This document shows positions 45,012-53,934 of a stretch of 63,281 nt of DNA, one piece after another (the first letter of the stretch is position 1; the number at the start of each line of letters is the position of its first letter). The notes beneath the pieces are model-generated. The model was not told the origin of the DNA, did not search any database, and was given only the letters and a program-made list of their open reading frames with translations. The DNA is taken from positions 1-63,281 of the forward strand of contig JASUTC010000003.1 of assembly GCA_030445775.1 (NCBI GenBank), given 5' to 3'. The stretch comes from Thermotogaceae bacterium (lineage in GTDB: Bacteria > Thermotogota > Thermotogae > MWEM01). Made by a program: the position numbers and the translations under genes.

Positions 45012-46731
45012 TGTTACCATCCTCCCGTAATTTTAATAAAGCTCTTTTTTTAAATGCATTTCTATCTTTATCTTTTTTTTCCACTTTTATTCTTTTTCCT
45101 GTAAATGGATCATACCCACTGTAAAAAATCGTAGTCGATACCGTTGAAGGTGTAGGGGTGAAAATTTGGATCGGTTGTTCTCTTTCCTTAAAATAACGGC
45201 GAATGTTTTCAGCCAGTTCAATATTTTCATCTAATCCCTCTCCAGGATGTCCTACCATCAAATAAGCAATGATAAACTGCTTGATACTTTTTTGCTTACA
45301 TAATTGATAAAAGTCGTTATAGAGTTTTTCAAAAGTCGATTTATTGTTTTTTCCCATCACGTTAAGAACGTTTGTTGAAAAATGCTCCGGAGCTAACTTT
45401 AAATACCCGCTAGTGTATTTCAATGTTAGCTGTTTAAGAAATTCACTCCCGTTTTTATGATCTGAGTAAATTAAATCAGGTCTTATTCCGGATGAAATAA
45501 AGACATGTTTAACACCATCAATTTGAGATACAGCTTCCAATAATTCTAAATAATTACCATGATTCGCATTTAAAGCATCACAAACTTCCGGAAATAAACA
45601 TCTTTTATGTTCACAAGGTCCCATCCTTAATTTTCGTTGACACTCAAAACCATACATATTGGCCGTTGGTCCTCCAAGATCGGTTATTGTTCCATTAAAG
45701 GAATCTCTTTGCGTTAATAAAGTGACTTCGTCAACAATAGAAGAAATGGATCTTGACTGGACTGTCCTCCCCTGATGAATAGCAATGGCACAAAAATTAC
45801 ATTCGCCGTAACATCCTCTATGAGTAACTACGGTTGCTCTCACTGCTTCCAAGGCAGATAAGGTTGTACTGTGTCTGAGATTTGGATGAATCTCTTTGTT
45901 ATAGGGTAAAGAATAAACATGATCCATCTCAGATTGTTTTAATGGCCTTGATGGCGGGTTTTGAACAACATATTTATTACCATCAGGTTGATAGATGCCA
46001 TTGCGGTTTGCAGTCGTATTTGTGGAGTAAAACAATCGGTAAGCATGATTATACGCTTTGATATCGCTTGCAATTTCATCAAAAGAATCCATTTTTATAT
46101 ATACTTCAGGAATTTGAGAAGTATTCGTTGTGTAAAAGGCAGTCCCATCAAGGTACTTAATATTGTTAAATGGAACTCCTCTTTTTAGAAGAGAAACAAG
46201 TGATTTTAAAGTCAATTCAGACATACCAAAAATCAACAAATCCGCTTTAGAGTCCAATAAAATAGAATGTCGAACTTTGTTTTGCCACCAATCATAATGA
46301 CCAAATCTTCTTAGACTGGCCTCTAAACCTCCAATTACAATAGGGGTTTCTTTAAATTGAGCTTTTACCCAATTTGAATAGACAATGACCGCGCGATTAG
46401 GTCGCTTCCGTGCCTCATATGCGTATGCATCCGATTTTCTAAGTTTACCCGAAGCGGTGTAATTGGATACCATTGAATCTAAGTTTCCCGAAGTAATTCC
46501 AAAGAAGTATTTTGGTGAAGGATAAAGAGAAATATCTTTTTCAGATTCCGGTTGTGATAAAACCAACACCTTCAATCCTAAATCTTCCAACACTCTAGCC
46601 ACAATGGCAACGCCAAAGGAAGGATGATCCACATAGATATCACCGGTTATTAACGTTACATCGGGTTGAGACCATCCCGTTTGATGAAAAGAATCAAGAT
46701 CAACCGGAATCGTCCATTCACTTTTTGTCAT
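44902..46731 (-). CDS. ygiQ: YgiQ-family radical SAM protein with basic C-terminal tail
   Basis: 609 aa; ATG at 46731, AGAGGT 6 bases upstream. N-terminal YgiQ domain (DVTLITGDIYVDHPSFGVAI, PIVIGGLEASLRRFGHYDWW), then the radical SAM core with CYGECNFC (C-X3-C-X2-C cluster ligands), TDLGGPTANMYG, CEHKRCLFPEVC and AYLMVGHPGEG. Function is not established for the family; it is a large, widely conserved radical SAM protein. The last about 36 codons overlap the tdh start in another frame and encode an Arg/Lys-rich tail (KRIQAEG ... RRTKRRRSSDKG) not expected from the family, so the natural end may have been lost. Confidence 0.9.
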   Translation of the reverse strand: MTKSEWTIPVDLDSFHQTGWSQPDVTLITGDIYVDHPSFGVAIVARVLEDLGLKVLVLSQPESEKDISLYPSPKYFFGITSGNLDSMVSNYTASGKLRKSDAYAYEARKRPNRAVIVYSNWVKAQFKETPIVIGGLEASLRRFGHYDWWQNKVRHSILLDSKADLLIFGMSELTLKSLVSLLKRGVPFNNIKYLDGTAFYTTNTSQIPEVYIKMDSFDEIASDIKAYNHAYRLFYSTNTTANRNGIYQPDGNKYVVQNPPSRPLKQSEMDHVYSLPYNKEIHPNLRHSTTLSALEAVRATVVTHRGCYGECNFCAIAIHQGRTVQSRSISSIVDEVTLLTQRDSFNGTITDLGGPTANMYGFECQRKLRMGPCEHKRCLFPEVCDALNANHGNYLELLEAVSQIDGVKHVFISSGIRPDLIYSDHKNGSEFLKQLTLKYTSGYLKLAPEHFSTNVLNVMGKNNKSTFEKLYNDFYQLCKQKSIKQFIIAYLMVGHPGEGLDENIELAENIRRYFKEREQPIQIFTPTPSTVSTTIFYSGYDPFTGKRIKVEKKDKDRNAFKKRALLKLREDGNSGKNEGVGQRKTSKRIQAEGSGHTRRTKRRRSSDKG

Positions 46732-47371
46732 TACCAACCTCTGACGGAGTGTAATACTCTTTTTCCTTTTCCAATATCTTTTTTAATTTTTTTCTGCATC
46801 TAAGAAGTTTTGTTCCAACGGTTCCAATAGGAATACCCATCTTTTCGGAAATTTCCTTATACTTCATTCCTTCAGCAGATAACAAGAGCATCTCACGACA
46901 ATCTTCAGGTAACCTTTGCAAAATCTTCTTATATTCTTCTATCTTAATCTCTTCAATGGCCAGATCAAGCGGATTATCAGATTTTTCATTCTCTGTAATT
47001 TCAAGGAAAGAATTATCTCCTTCACTGCCCATCTCTGCATCTAATGCAACAGTGTTGGAATCAGCTCTTTTTTTGGCATTTCTTTGTCGATGCATATCAA
47101 TTGAGATGTGTGCTGCCGTCGTTGCTAAAAAGGCCTTTAGATTTTTAACACGGCTTAAATCCTCAAAAGCCATTCTTAAAAAGGTTTCCTGTACAATATC
47201 ATCCGCTGAATCCCTAAAATCAGGGTATTTATAGCCGACAACTGCTTTCAGGTATCTTCCGTATCGATTGTAAATTTCTTCCCAAAAGCGTTTTTCTCCT
47301 ATTTTATCTCTTTTTTTTATCAATTCTTTATCATCAAGATTGTGTATTCTCTTGCCTATCGTTATGGGCAT
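46718..47371 (-). CDS. ECF-type RNA polymerase sigma factor
   Basis: 217 aa; ATG at 47371 chosen with AAGGGTG upstream. Region 2: NRYGRYLKAVVGYKYPDFRDSADDIVQETFLRM; acidic linker; region 4: LPEDCREMLLLSAEGMKYKEISEKMGIPIGTVGTKLLRCRKKLKKIL. No region 1 or 3, so extracytoplasmic-function type. No recognisable anti-sigma gene is next to it; ygiQ overlaps its end. It directs polymerase to a regulon not visible here. Confidence 0.9.
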   Translation of the reverse strand: MPITIGKRIHNLDDKELIKKRDKIGEKRFWEEIYNRYGRYLKAVVGYKYPDFRDSADDIVQETFLRMAFEDLSRVKNLKAFLATTAAHISIDMHRQRNAKKRADSNTVALDAEMGSEGDNSFLEITENEKSDNPLDLAIEEIKIEEYKKILQRLPEDCREMLLLSAEGMKYKEISEKMGIPIGTVGTKLLRCRKKLKKILEKEKEYYTPSEVGNDKK

Positions 47372-47415
47372 ATCCACACCCTTTTCGCATAAATTTATAC
47401 TTTTCTTACACTTAT

Positions 47416-47424
47416 ATTGTACCA
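47416..47424 (-). promoter_or_regulatory. Extended -10 promoter TGGTACAAT for the sigma-ygiQ-tdh-PBP operon
   Basis: Minus-strand TGG-TACAAT, five of six to consensus with the TG extension, 45 bases before the sigma-factor ATG. Confidence 0.5.
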
Positions 47425-47546
47425 TATAATGTAAGTTAGCATTGGCTGTTATAATATGACTAATTATTCTTCGAAAAGTTTTTTTGAAAGGGTTTTATGA
47501 TTTGCAAAATACTCCTAACTTATGAAACTGTCGCATGAGGTTTGTG

Positions 47547-48443
47547 TTATTCAAAATATTCTATTTCAGTTTCCAAAAAAATGCCGGTTTTTTTTAATAT
47601 TAGCTTTTGAAGGTGACTGACGAGTTTCTTAACATCAATGGCTGTTGCATCTTTTTTGTTGATGATAAAACCTGAATGCTTTGTTGAAACACATGCCCCG
47701 CCTATAGTGCAGCCTTTTAATCCAAGCAATTCAATTTCCAATGCGGGGTGAAAGACTTGAGAGGGTTTTTTAAAAACACTCCCTGCAGAGGGGTAATTGA
47801 GGGGTTGTTTTTGAGAACGCTTGACTTCATAACGCTTCATTTCGTTTATTATTTGCTGCTTATTGCGCTTTTTTAAATTCAATTTAATCTCAAGTATTAT
47901 CTGTTTATTATCCATAAAACAACTTTTTCGATAATCAAATTCACATTCTTCTTTGTTGTAAGTGATGATTTTATTGTATTTCCGATGAAAAACCGTTACT
48001 TCTTTAAGATAATCCGAAATAGTATAACCATAAGCGCCGGCATTCATATAAACAGCCCCGCCAACTGTTCCCGGGATTCCGGAAAGCCCTTCTAATCCTG
48101 TTAAATCATTTTCAGAACAAAAATAGCATAGTTCTCTGAGCGAATAACCTGCATCAACTGTTATCTCATTGTTTGAACGTGAGACGTTTTTCACAGATAA
48201 CGTACTGATGACTGCTTCTGTTTTCATTTCATCGGCAAACAGAATATTTGAGGCTCTTCCAATAAGGTGGAACTGGATATGATGTTCGTCAAGTAAGTGA
48301 ATTATATTGATTAACTCCAATTGGCTTTTGGGCTGGAAAAAATATTTGATGACGCCGCCTATCTTAAAAGTGCTAATTTCTTTCAACAAAACATTTTTTG
48401 AGTAGTTAAATTTAGAAAGGTCCAGTGCAGTAATATCCATCAT
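47547..48443 (-). CDS. murB: UDP-N-acetylenolpyruvoylglucosamine reductase
   Basis: 298 aa FAD enzyme of peptidoglycan precursor synthesis. FAD-binding segment TFKIGGVIKYFFQPKSQ, GRASNILFADE, GLEGLSGIPGTVGGAVYMNAGAYG; catalytic-region YPSAGSVFKKP and the ending GGACVSTKHSGFIIN with the substrate-proximal Ser/Glu. The NxGAYG and SAGSxFKxP motifs are typical of type II MurB. ATG 48443 (ATGATG), overlapping the stop of the radical SAM gene. Confidence 0.95.
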   Translation of the reverse strand: MMDITALDLSKFNYSKNVLLKEISTFKIGGVIKYFFQPKSQLELINIIHLLDEHHIQFHLIGRASNILFADEMKTEAVISTLSVKNVSRSNNEITVDAGYSLRELCYFCSENDLTGLEGLSGIPGTVGGAVYMNAGAYGYTISDYLKEVTVFHRKYNKIITYNKEECEFDYRKSCFMDNKQIILEIKLNLKKRNKQQIINEMKRYEVKRSQKQPLNYPSAGSVFKKPSQVFHPALEIELLGLKGCTIGGACVSTKHSGFIINKKDATAIDVKKLVSHLQKLILKKTGIFLETEIEYFE

Positions 48444-49360
48444 CTGTTTAAATAAGTGAATCGTTTGCCCTGATAAGTATTTCTTTCATGCATGCTTCTT
48501 TCAATCTCTTGTATAATTTCTATTTTAAGCATCCCCCAGTTTCCATGGGCGTTTTCTTTTGGAGGTTCCGAACATAATCGGTGAATGACGATAGATGGAT
48601 CAAGATATTCCAAAAAACGAATTTCTCTTTCGACAAATTCATCAAAAGGAAGTAAATCGTATCGGCCTTGTTTGATTCTTCTATCCAGTTCTGTTCCCTC
48701 AACAACATAGAGAGAATGGAGTTTAACCCCATCAACGCCCAATGCACTGAGAATTTGAGCACCTTCAACCACATCTTCCATCGCATCTTGCGGTAAATCC
48801 ACGATCATATGGGCTAAAGTAGTAATTCCCATTTTTTTTGTCCTTAAAACAGCATCGATAAAATCTGCCAGTGTATGGCCTCGGTTCAAATCAACTAGGG
48901 TTTCTCTGTTAACGGATTGCAATCCATATTCAATCAAAATTTCTGCCTTGTCTTTATAGGTGGCAATCAAATCCAATTTTTCCTGCTCAACACAATCGGG
49001 TCTGGTGGATATGTCAAGTACTTTGATTCTTTCGTCTATAAACAAACGATCAAAGATATGTTTCAGTTTTTCCACCGATGCATAAGTATTTGTATAAGAT
49101 TGAAGATAAACGGCAAAATAAATATCTTCACCGTATTTTTTTTCCGTTCTTTGAATCATGGTTTTAATTTGTTCTTCAATGGGAACCGTTGGTGATTCAG
49201 CTGCAAAACCACTACCCGTTGGGTCGCAAAAAATACAACCGTTGATCCCATTTTTTTTCGTCCGATTAGGACACCCCAAACCGGTTGAAACTGGGATTCT
49301 TTGAACCCGTTTACCATATTTCTTTTTCCAAAAAGAATTCAATTGATTATAAGGCTTCAA
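48440..49360 (-). CDS. TIGR01212 (YhcC-like) radical SAM protein
   Basis: 306 aa; TTG at 49360 overlaps the lipoprotein stop (TTGA). Cluster motif CPNRTKKNGINGCIFC (C-X12-C-X2-C), unusual spacing that marks this family, then GLQSVNRETL and the late ELDRRIKQGRYDLLPF. Related to E. coli YhcC; function unknown. Sits between murB and a lipoprotein gene, both with overlapping ends, so co-translated. Confidence 0.9.
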   Translation of the reverse strand: MKPYNQLNSFWKKKYGKRVQRIPVSTGLGCPNRTKKNGINGCIFCDPTGSGFAAESPTVPIEEQIKTMIQRTEKKYGEDIYFAVYLQSYTNTYASVEKLKHIFDRLFIDERIKVLDISTRPDCVEQEKLDLIATYKDKAEILIEYGLQSVNRETLVDLNRGHTLADFIDAVLRTKKMGITTLAHMIVDLPQDAMEDVVEGAQILSALGVDGVKLHSLYVVEGTELDRRIKQGRYDLLPFDEFVEREIRFLEYLDPSIVIHRLCSEPPKENAHGNWGMLKIEIIQEIERSMHERNTYQGKRFTYLNR

Positions 49361-49902
49361 AGCTCTATCACACTTTCATTAATCACTTTTGGGTTTTCTA
49401 AGTAATCGATTAGTTCAATTCGTATCGTTTCAAGATCTTCAGAACTATCACTTTCAATATAAAAAAACCATTTCTCTCTAAACCATGATTCCATATAAAG
49501 ATTGCCTTCCTGAGCTTTATACTCTCCCATCAAAAAGGGAATAGATGTGAAAGAAGATTTAAATAAAGCGTTATTTTCTTTTGCAAGAGCTCTCCAAAGA
49601 TAATAAACCCCTTTTCCGTTTGTAGTGTGTGCAGAAACAATTTTTGCATAGGCACCGTTTTTTCCTGAATAGACAATTGAAATCATGTTTCCCTCAAGTG
49701 AATCATTCTCCAGAAAATCGGACACGCTGTTAAATTCATATTGTGTGGCTTTATAATTTGCAAGTTTAAAATCCACAAGTCTTGAAACGGTAAAATCATC
49801 CCTTTCAGGGACTTCACCACAAGATGTTAAGAATAATAACATGAATACTGTTAATAAAACGGCAAAAAGATTTTTTTTCATCTTATATGTAATTTTTTTC
49901 AT
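49357..49902 (-). CDS. Predicted lipoprotein, family unknown
   Basis: 181 aa; ATG at 49902 behind AAGGTGA (a TTG just before is possible). A signal peptide ends in a lipobox LLFLTSCGE with the Cys at about 27. The mature part is about 150 residues, mixed alpha/beta, with a YEFNSVSDFLEND segment and a WFREKWFFYIES segment. No catalytic motif. I do not recognise the family. It overlaps the following radical SAM gene by 4 bases. Confidence 0.75.
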   Translation of the reverse strand: MKKITYKMKKNLFAVLLTVFMLLFLTSCGEVPERDDFTVSRLVDFKLANYKATQYEFNSVSDFLENDSLEGNMISIVYSGKNGAYAKIVSAHTTNGKGVYYLWRALAKENNALFKSSFTSIPFLMGEYKAQEGNLYMESWFREKWFFYIESDSSEDLETIRIELIDYLENPKVINESVIEL

Positions 49903-49964
49903 CAAATCACCTTCTACTTTCCTGGCTTATTCCTTAGAAAATCATTCTTAATGCTATATAAGTT

Positions 49965-50546
49965 TTACTTCATCTTGTTCAAAATAAACTTTGACCAGTT
50001 CTCCATTGCTTCAATCTCATTAGTTAACTCATCAACTCGTTTCCAAGTATAGTCAAATTTATCCTTTTCGTTGATTCCATAAAATTCAATTTTTACCTTG
50101 TAAGCCATTCCCAAATGCACTTGTCCCACGTTTGTGGAATTATCGTAAATGACACCAAGAAATTCAGGAGTCTCTTTTAACTGTACTTCCACTTCTTCAT
50201 CAATTTCACGTTGCATACCTTTTTTAAACGCTTCCAAGGGTGTTTCTGAATCTTCATTGTTCACATGTCCTCCCACTCCCAGGCTTATTTTGTTATGAAG
50301 TCTTTTTTCACTCTGGGTTGTTAGTCTTTTTAGGGTGAGAATTTCATTCTTTTCATTGACCATGGCAATATAAGGTATGACTTGTTTATAATGCGGATCC
50401 TGTTCAACTCTATCACGCGCTTTGAACAATCCTTTTTTTTCTATTATTCCAAACAGAACCTTCTCGTCTGCATCTTTAAGACCGGGGTCACCCTGGATAA
50501 ATTCTTTGAGGTTCTCAGTTTCTATGACTAAAATATCTTCCTTCAT
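49965..50546 (-). CDS. NUDIX hydrolase
   Basis: 193 aa, ATG at 50546. NUDIX box GGHVNNEDSETPLEAFKKGM...REIDEEVEV (G-x-x-x-x-x-E-x-x-x-x-x-x-x-REx-x-EE) is seen with longer spacing between the first Gly and Glu than the classical box. N-terminal about 60 residues lead into a domain that processes pyrophosphate-linked compounds. Motif QDPHYKQVIPYIAMVNEKNEILTLKR is like the YfcD/ADP-ribose group. Substrate unknown. The same GGTGATTTGATGAA leader is found before the lipoprotein gene. Confidence 0.88.
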   Translation of the reverse strand: MKEDILVIETENLKEFIQGDPGLKDADEKVLFGIIEKKGLFKARDRVEQDPHYKQVIPYIAMVNEKNEILTLKRLTTQSEKRLHNKISLGVGGHVNNEDSETPLEAFKKGMQREIDEEVEVQLKETPEFLGVIYDNSTNVGQVHLGMAYKVKIEFYGINEKDKFDYTWKRVDELTNEIEAMENWSKFILNKMK

Positions 50547-50558
50547 CAAATCACCAAA

Positions 50559-51509
50559 TCAATCGCTGTTTTTTTTATAAAATTGCATTTCTAAGACGAC
50601 TCCTTTGTCCACTTCTGAAACAATAACCATTTTGTCCGAATACCTTTGGATGTTAGGTAATCCCATCCCGGCACCAAATCCCATTTCTCTTATTTGATCC
50701 GTTGCTGTTGAAAATCCTTCTGTCATGGCAATTTCTACATCTGAAATCCCCTTTCCGTGATCTTCAATACGTATTCTGACATAGTCTTCATGAACAAAAC
50801 AGTAAATCGTACCGACATTTCCACTATGAATCACAACGTTAGTCTCCGCTTCATAGGTCGCAATGGCTATCTTTCTGACAATATCTTCAGGAATATCCTT
50901 TTTATTTAATAAAAAATCTTTTAATCTGGCTGCACCAATACCGGAAAGACTGATTTCAGTATAATCAATGGGAAAAACAAAATCAGCCCCTGATTTGTTG
51001 ATCTCCTCACCGGTAATCAAAGACCTGTTTAATGCCTCTCCGTCTAAAACGTCGGACATTCTCTTATCTCTGACGTACAACACCCTGAATTCTTCCAAAA
51101 TACTGCGTAAAATATCTTCTTTTGTAATAATACCAAGAAGGTTATTCGCTTTATCTACGACCGGAAACCGTCCAAATCCATGTCTTGTAAATTGTTCAAA
51201 TATTTTTGGAAGGTTTGCGTCCGGTGAAATAACCTTCAATCTTTTACTCATATGCTTTTCTAACGGTTGTTGTATTTCCCTATTTTCAAGCGCTTTAATA
51301 ATATCCTCTATACTGACCAAACCCACGAGTTTGCCGTCATCAACAACGGGTAATCCCGATATTTTCTTTAGTCTCATGAGCTCTTTTGCTTGTTCCATCG
51401 TTCTATCCGAAGAGATTGTGATTACATTGGAAATCATAATATCCCTTGCCAACAAGTCTTTGAACAACAACTGCATCTGATCAATTAATTTATCGACTGT
51501 CGCCTTCAT
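50559..51509 (-). CDS. CBS-pair protein fused to an anti-sigma-type (GHKL) ATPase
   Basis: 316 aa; ATG 51509 behind AGGAGGAG. Residues about 18-145 are two CBS repeats (DIMISNVITISSDRTMEQA, SGLPVVDDGKLVGLVSIEDI; GRFPVVDKANNLLGIITKEDI). The C-terminal about 120 residues are a GHKL kinase fold: N box YEAETNVVIHSGN, G1 EDHGKGISD, G2 GFGAGMGLPNI. CBS pairs usually bind adenine nucleotides; the kinase part resembles RsbW/SpoIIAB. It is next to a DRTGG protein, a pairing known in several anaerobes, often near [FeFe]-hydrogenase genes, though none is seen here. Target unknown. Confidence 0.85.
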   Translation of the reverse strand: MKATVDKLIDQMQLLFKDLLARDIMISNVITISSDRTMEQAKELMRLKKISGLPVVDDGKLVGLVSIEDIIKALENREIQQPLEKHMSKRLKVISPDANLPKIFEQFTRHGFGRFPVVDKANNLLGIITKEDILRSILEEFRVLYVRDKRMSDVLDGEALNRSLITGEEINKSGADFVFPIDYTEISLSGIGAARLKDFLLNKKDIPEDIVRKIAIATYEAETNVVIHSGNVGTIYCFVHEDYVRIRIEDHGKGISDVEIAMTEGFSTATDQIREMGFGAGMGLPNIQRYSDKMVIVSEVDKGVVLEMQFYKKNSD

Positions 51510-51531
51510 TTAACTCCTCCTCCGCCTGTTT

Positions 51532-51891
51532 TTATAAACTCTTGATATCCTTCATTTTTCTTTCATACAGCCTGCCACAAGCTGTATACATGGCAAGAGG
51601 AGAATGAAGCAAGGGAATACCAAATAATCTGGCAGCTTCAATTGTTGATTCAGGTATTTGTTTCTTTCGTACTATAACCAAAGCCCCAATACCAACAATA
51701 CTGGCTGTCCTGACAACTTGAGCGGTATTCAAACCGGTTATTAAAAGCATCCCGGGTTTTGCAAATGCCAACACATCACTCATCATATCAGCGGCACCTG
51801 CTCTTTCTATTTCCAAATCATCCTTCTTTTCTTCTCCCACTACTATTAATGCTTCCAGTACATCCGCTATTTCTCCCAGTTTCAAATCCAA
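51532..51891 (-). CDS. DRTGG-domain protein
   Basis: 119 aa, essentially one DRTGG domain: GAADMMSDVLAFAKPGMLLITGLNTAQVVRTASIVGIGALV, then IPESTIEAARLFGIPLL. The canonical DRTGG tetrad is not intact, as is usual. TTG at 51891 follows the thyX stop with GGAGAG. Such domains accompany CBS domains in pyrophosphatase-like regulators; with the neighbouring CBS-ATPase it may form a nucleotide-responsive switch, which is inference. Confidence 0.8.
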   Translation of the reverse strand: MDLKLGEIADVLEALIVVGEEKKDDLEIERAGAADMMSDVLAFAKPGMLLITGLNTAQVVRTASIVGIGALVIVRKKQIPESTIEAARLFGIPLLHSPLAMYTACGRLYERKMKDIKSL

Positions 51892-52596
51892 TCACTCTCC
51901 TGTTTTATCGATTAAAAGATCACCTTTGTAATAGTGCTTGATAAAAGATTCATACGTCCAGGGACATTGTTCATTAAAAATGTCAGCAATTACTTTAGCA
52001 TATTCTTGTATTTCATATTGCGCGTGTGAATCTGCACGAAGGTTAAGAAAATTCATGAGACTTCTTACATTAATGGTCCAATACCACTGCGTATAAATAT
52101 TCAAAGGCAAAACCATTCTGGCCATTTCTCTCGCTACTCCTTGATTCAAGAGGCTTTCATAAGTATCATAGCAATTTTCCGTCTGTCTTTTGATCATTTC
52201 TATTGAACTTGATTCTTTCTCATCATCAAAACCAAAAAGACTTCCTTGTCTGTTAACCTTATCCTGTTTCCTCATCTTTTGAGGGTAATAAAACTCATGC
52301 TTGATGATGGAGTACCGACCTGATATTTCATTAAAGCTGGAAATCCTGTGCCTAAACCATTGCCTTGCTACAAACATGGGTGCTTTAACTCTGAAAGTAA
52401 AAACAATATGCTCAAAAGGACTTTCATGACCGTTTTCCATTAAATACTTAATGAGTTTTTTATCCCTTGCTTTACTTGATAAACCTTTTTGAAAAGAAAC
52501 CCTGGCAGCTTCTACTGCTCTAAGATCATTTCCCATCATATCAACAAATTCTACAAAACCTTTATCCAAAACTTCAAACATCTTTTTCTTTTGCAT
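51892..52596 (-). CDS. thyX: FAD-dependent thymidylate synthase ThyX
   Basis: 234 aa. The diagnostic motif [15 protein letters not shown] is intact, with ARQWFRHR before it. It makes dTMP from dUMP with methylenetetrahydrofolate and FAD/NADPH. ATG at 52596 has GGAG 7 bases upstream; another ATG lies 3 bases before. Overlaps the trmFO end by 23-26 bases. No thyA is in the window. Confidence 0.97.
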   Translation of the reverse strand: MQKKKMFEVLDKGFVEFVDMMGNDLRAVEAARVSFQKGLSSKARDKKLIKYLMENGHESPFEHIVFTFRVKAPMFVARQWFRHRISSFNEISGRYSIIKHEFYYPQKMRKQDKVNRQGSLFGFDDEKESSSIEMIKRQTENCYDTYESLLNQGVAREMARMVLPLNIYTQWYWTINVRSLMNFLNLRADSHAQYEIQEYAKVIADIFNEQCPWTYESFIKHYYKGDLLIDKTGE

Positions 52597-53932
52597 CATT
52601 CAACTCCTGTTTAATTGTTCCTTTCAAAAATTCCTTCATGATATGTAAACCTCTTTTAGATTTTTCAGCTCTTCTCTTCTTTTTTGGCACTCTTATTCTA
52701 AGATCAGGAAGTAAACCAAAGTTAGCATACATGGGTTTTAAGTCATCAGAATGGCTGCAATAATTAAAAAGGCTTCCAATCATCGTTTCCAAAGGAAAAG
52801 TGATTTTCTCCAAACCCATTAACTCTTGATAGATATTCATTCCCACAAAATAGCCTGACGCAATTGATTCCACATAACCTTCAACACCTGTTATTTGACC
52901 GGCAAAATAAAGTCTGGAACACTTTTTTGACGAAAAATCATCGTGTAAAAGAATTGGACTGTTAATATATGCGTTTTTATGCATCACACCATAACGTAGT
53001 ACATCTACATGTTCCAAACCGGGAATCATACGTATAATTCTTTTCTGCTCGGACCATTTCAACCTCGTTTGAAAGCCCACCAAATTATACATTGTTCCAC
53101 TGTTGTTTTCTTTCCTCAATTGAACAACGGCATAGGGTTCTTTACCGGTTCGGGGATCAATTAAACCAACTGGTTTTAACGGTCCAAATCGCATGGCATC
53201 AACACCGCTTTTTGCTATCTCTTCGATGGGTTGGCACCGATCAAAAAGATGCTTTTTCTCAAAATCTTCTACGGGTAAACAATCTGCCTTGATTAAAGCT
53301 TCTTGAAATTGTTCATAAGTATTTTTGTCCATTGGGCAATTTAAATAATCACCGGCTTTTGGTTGATGGAACTCATCAAATTGATCATAACGGTCCGCTG
53401 AAAAGACAATCTCTTTATCAATTTCTTCTGAATCGATGATCGGTGAAACCGCATCGAAAAAAAACAACTCTTCACTTTTAAGAAAAGATGCCAATGAGGC
53501 CATTAACGATTCTGATGTAAGTGGACCGGTAGCCACAACCAAGTATTCGTCTTTTAGATTAAATTTACGTATATCGGTAATTTCTTCCCGGACGATTTCA
53601 ATTCTTTCTTCAACAGCCTGGGTAACTTTTTGTGAAAAGAGATTCCTGTCAACAGCCAAGGCCTTTCCTGCTTTTACGCGACACTGGTTTGCTATATTGA
53701 GTAACCGAGAATTAAGAAGCGTTAATTCATTCTTTAGCATTCCGGATGCGTTTTCTATCATCTCGGATTTTAAAGAATTGGAACAGACCAGTTCTGATAG
53801 GAATGCCGTTTGATGAACAGGTGTCATCTTTACCGGACGCATTTCAAATAATCGAACCTTCACACCTCTTTCTGAAAGGTATAAAGCACATTCACTTCCT
53901 GCAAGTCCTCCCCCTACTATGTTAACCATCAT
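52574..53932 (-). CDS. trmFO: Methylenetetrahydrofolate-tRNA-(uracil-5-)-methyltransferase TrmFO
   Basis: 452 aa. N-terminal FAD loop [21 protein letters not shown], then [10 protein letters not shown], the VATGPLTS motif, [15 protein letters not shown] and [26 protein letters not shown] with the catalytic Cys. It methylates U54 of tRNA to m5U using methylenetetrahydrofolate. It is directly upstream of thyX and overlapping, so two folate/flavin uracil methylases are made together. The last about 20 codons are Lys-rich. Confidence 0.96.
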   Translation of the reverse strand: MMVNIVGGGLAGSECALYLSERGVKVRLFEMRPVKMTPVHQTAFLSELVCSNSLKSEMIENASGMLKNELTLLNSRLLNIANQCRVKAGKALAVDRNLFSQKVTQAVEERIEIVREEITDIRKFNLKDEYLVVATGPLTSESLMASLASFLKSEELFFFDAVSPIIDSEEIDKEIVFSADRYDQFDEFHQPKAGDYLNCPMDKNTYEQFQEALIKADCLPVEDFEKKHLFDRCQPIEEIAKSGVDAMRFGPLKPVGLIDPRTGKEPYAVVQLRKENNSGTMYNLVGFQTRLKWSEQKRIIRMIPGLEHVDVLRYGVMHKNAYINSPILLHDDFSSKKCSRLYFAGQITGVEGYVESIASGYFVGMNIYQELMGLEKITFPLETMIGSLFNYCSHSDDLKPMYANFGLLPDLRIRVPKKKRRAEKSKRGLHIMKEFLKGTIKQELNDAKEKDV

Positions 53933-53934
53933 CG

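Noticed and set aside
46718-47371. Sigma-70-type primary sigma factor
   Set aside because: Only regions 2 and 4 are present and the protein is 217 aa, so ECF type is the better call.
50537-50560. Shared GGTGATTTGATGAA sequence before the NUDIX and lipoprotein genes as a repeat element
   Set aside because: It is only a ribosome site plus start codon with a few extra matching bases; too short to call a repeat.
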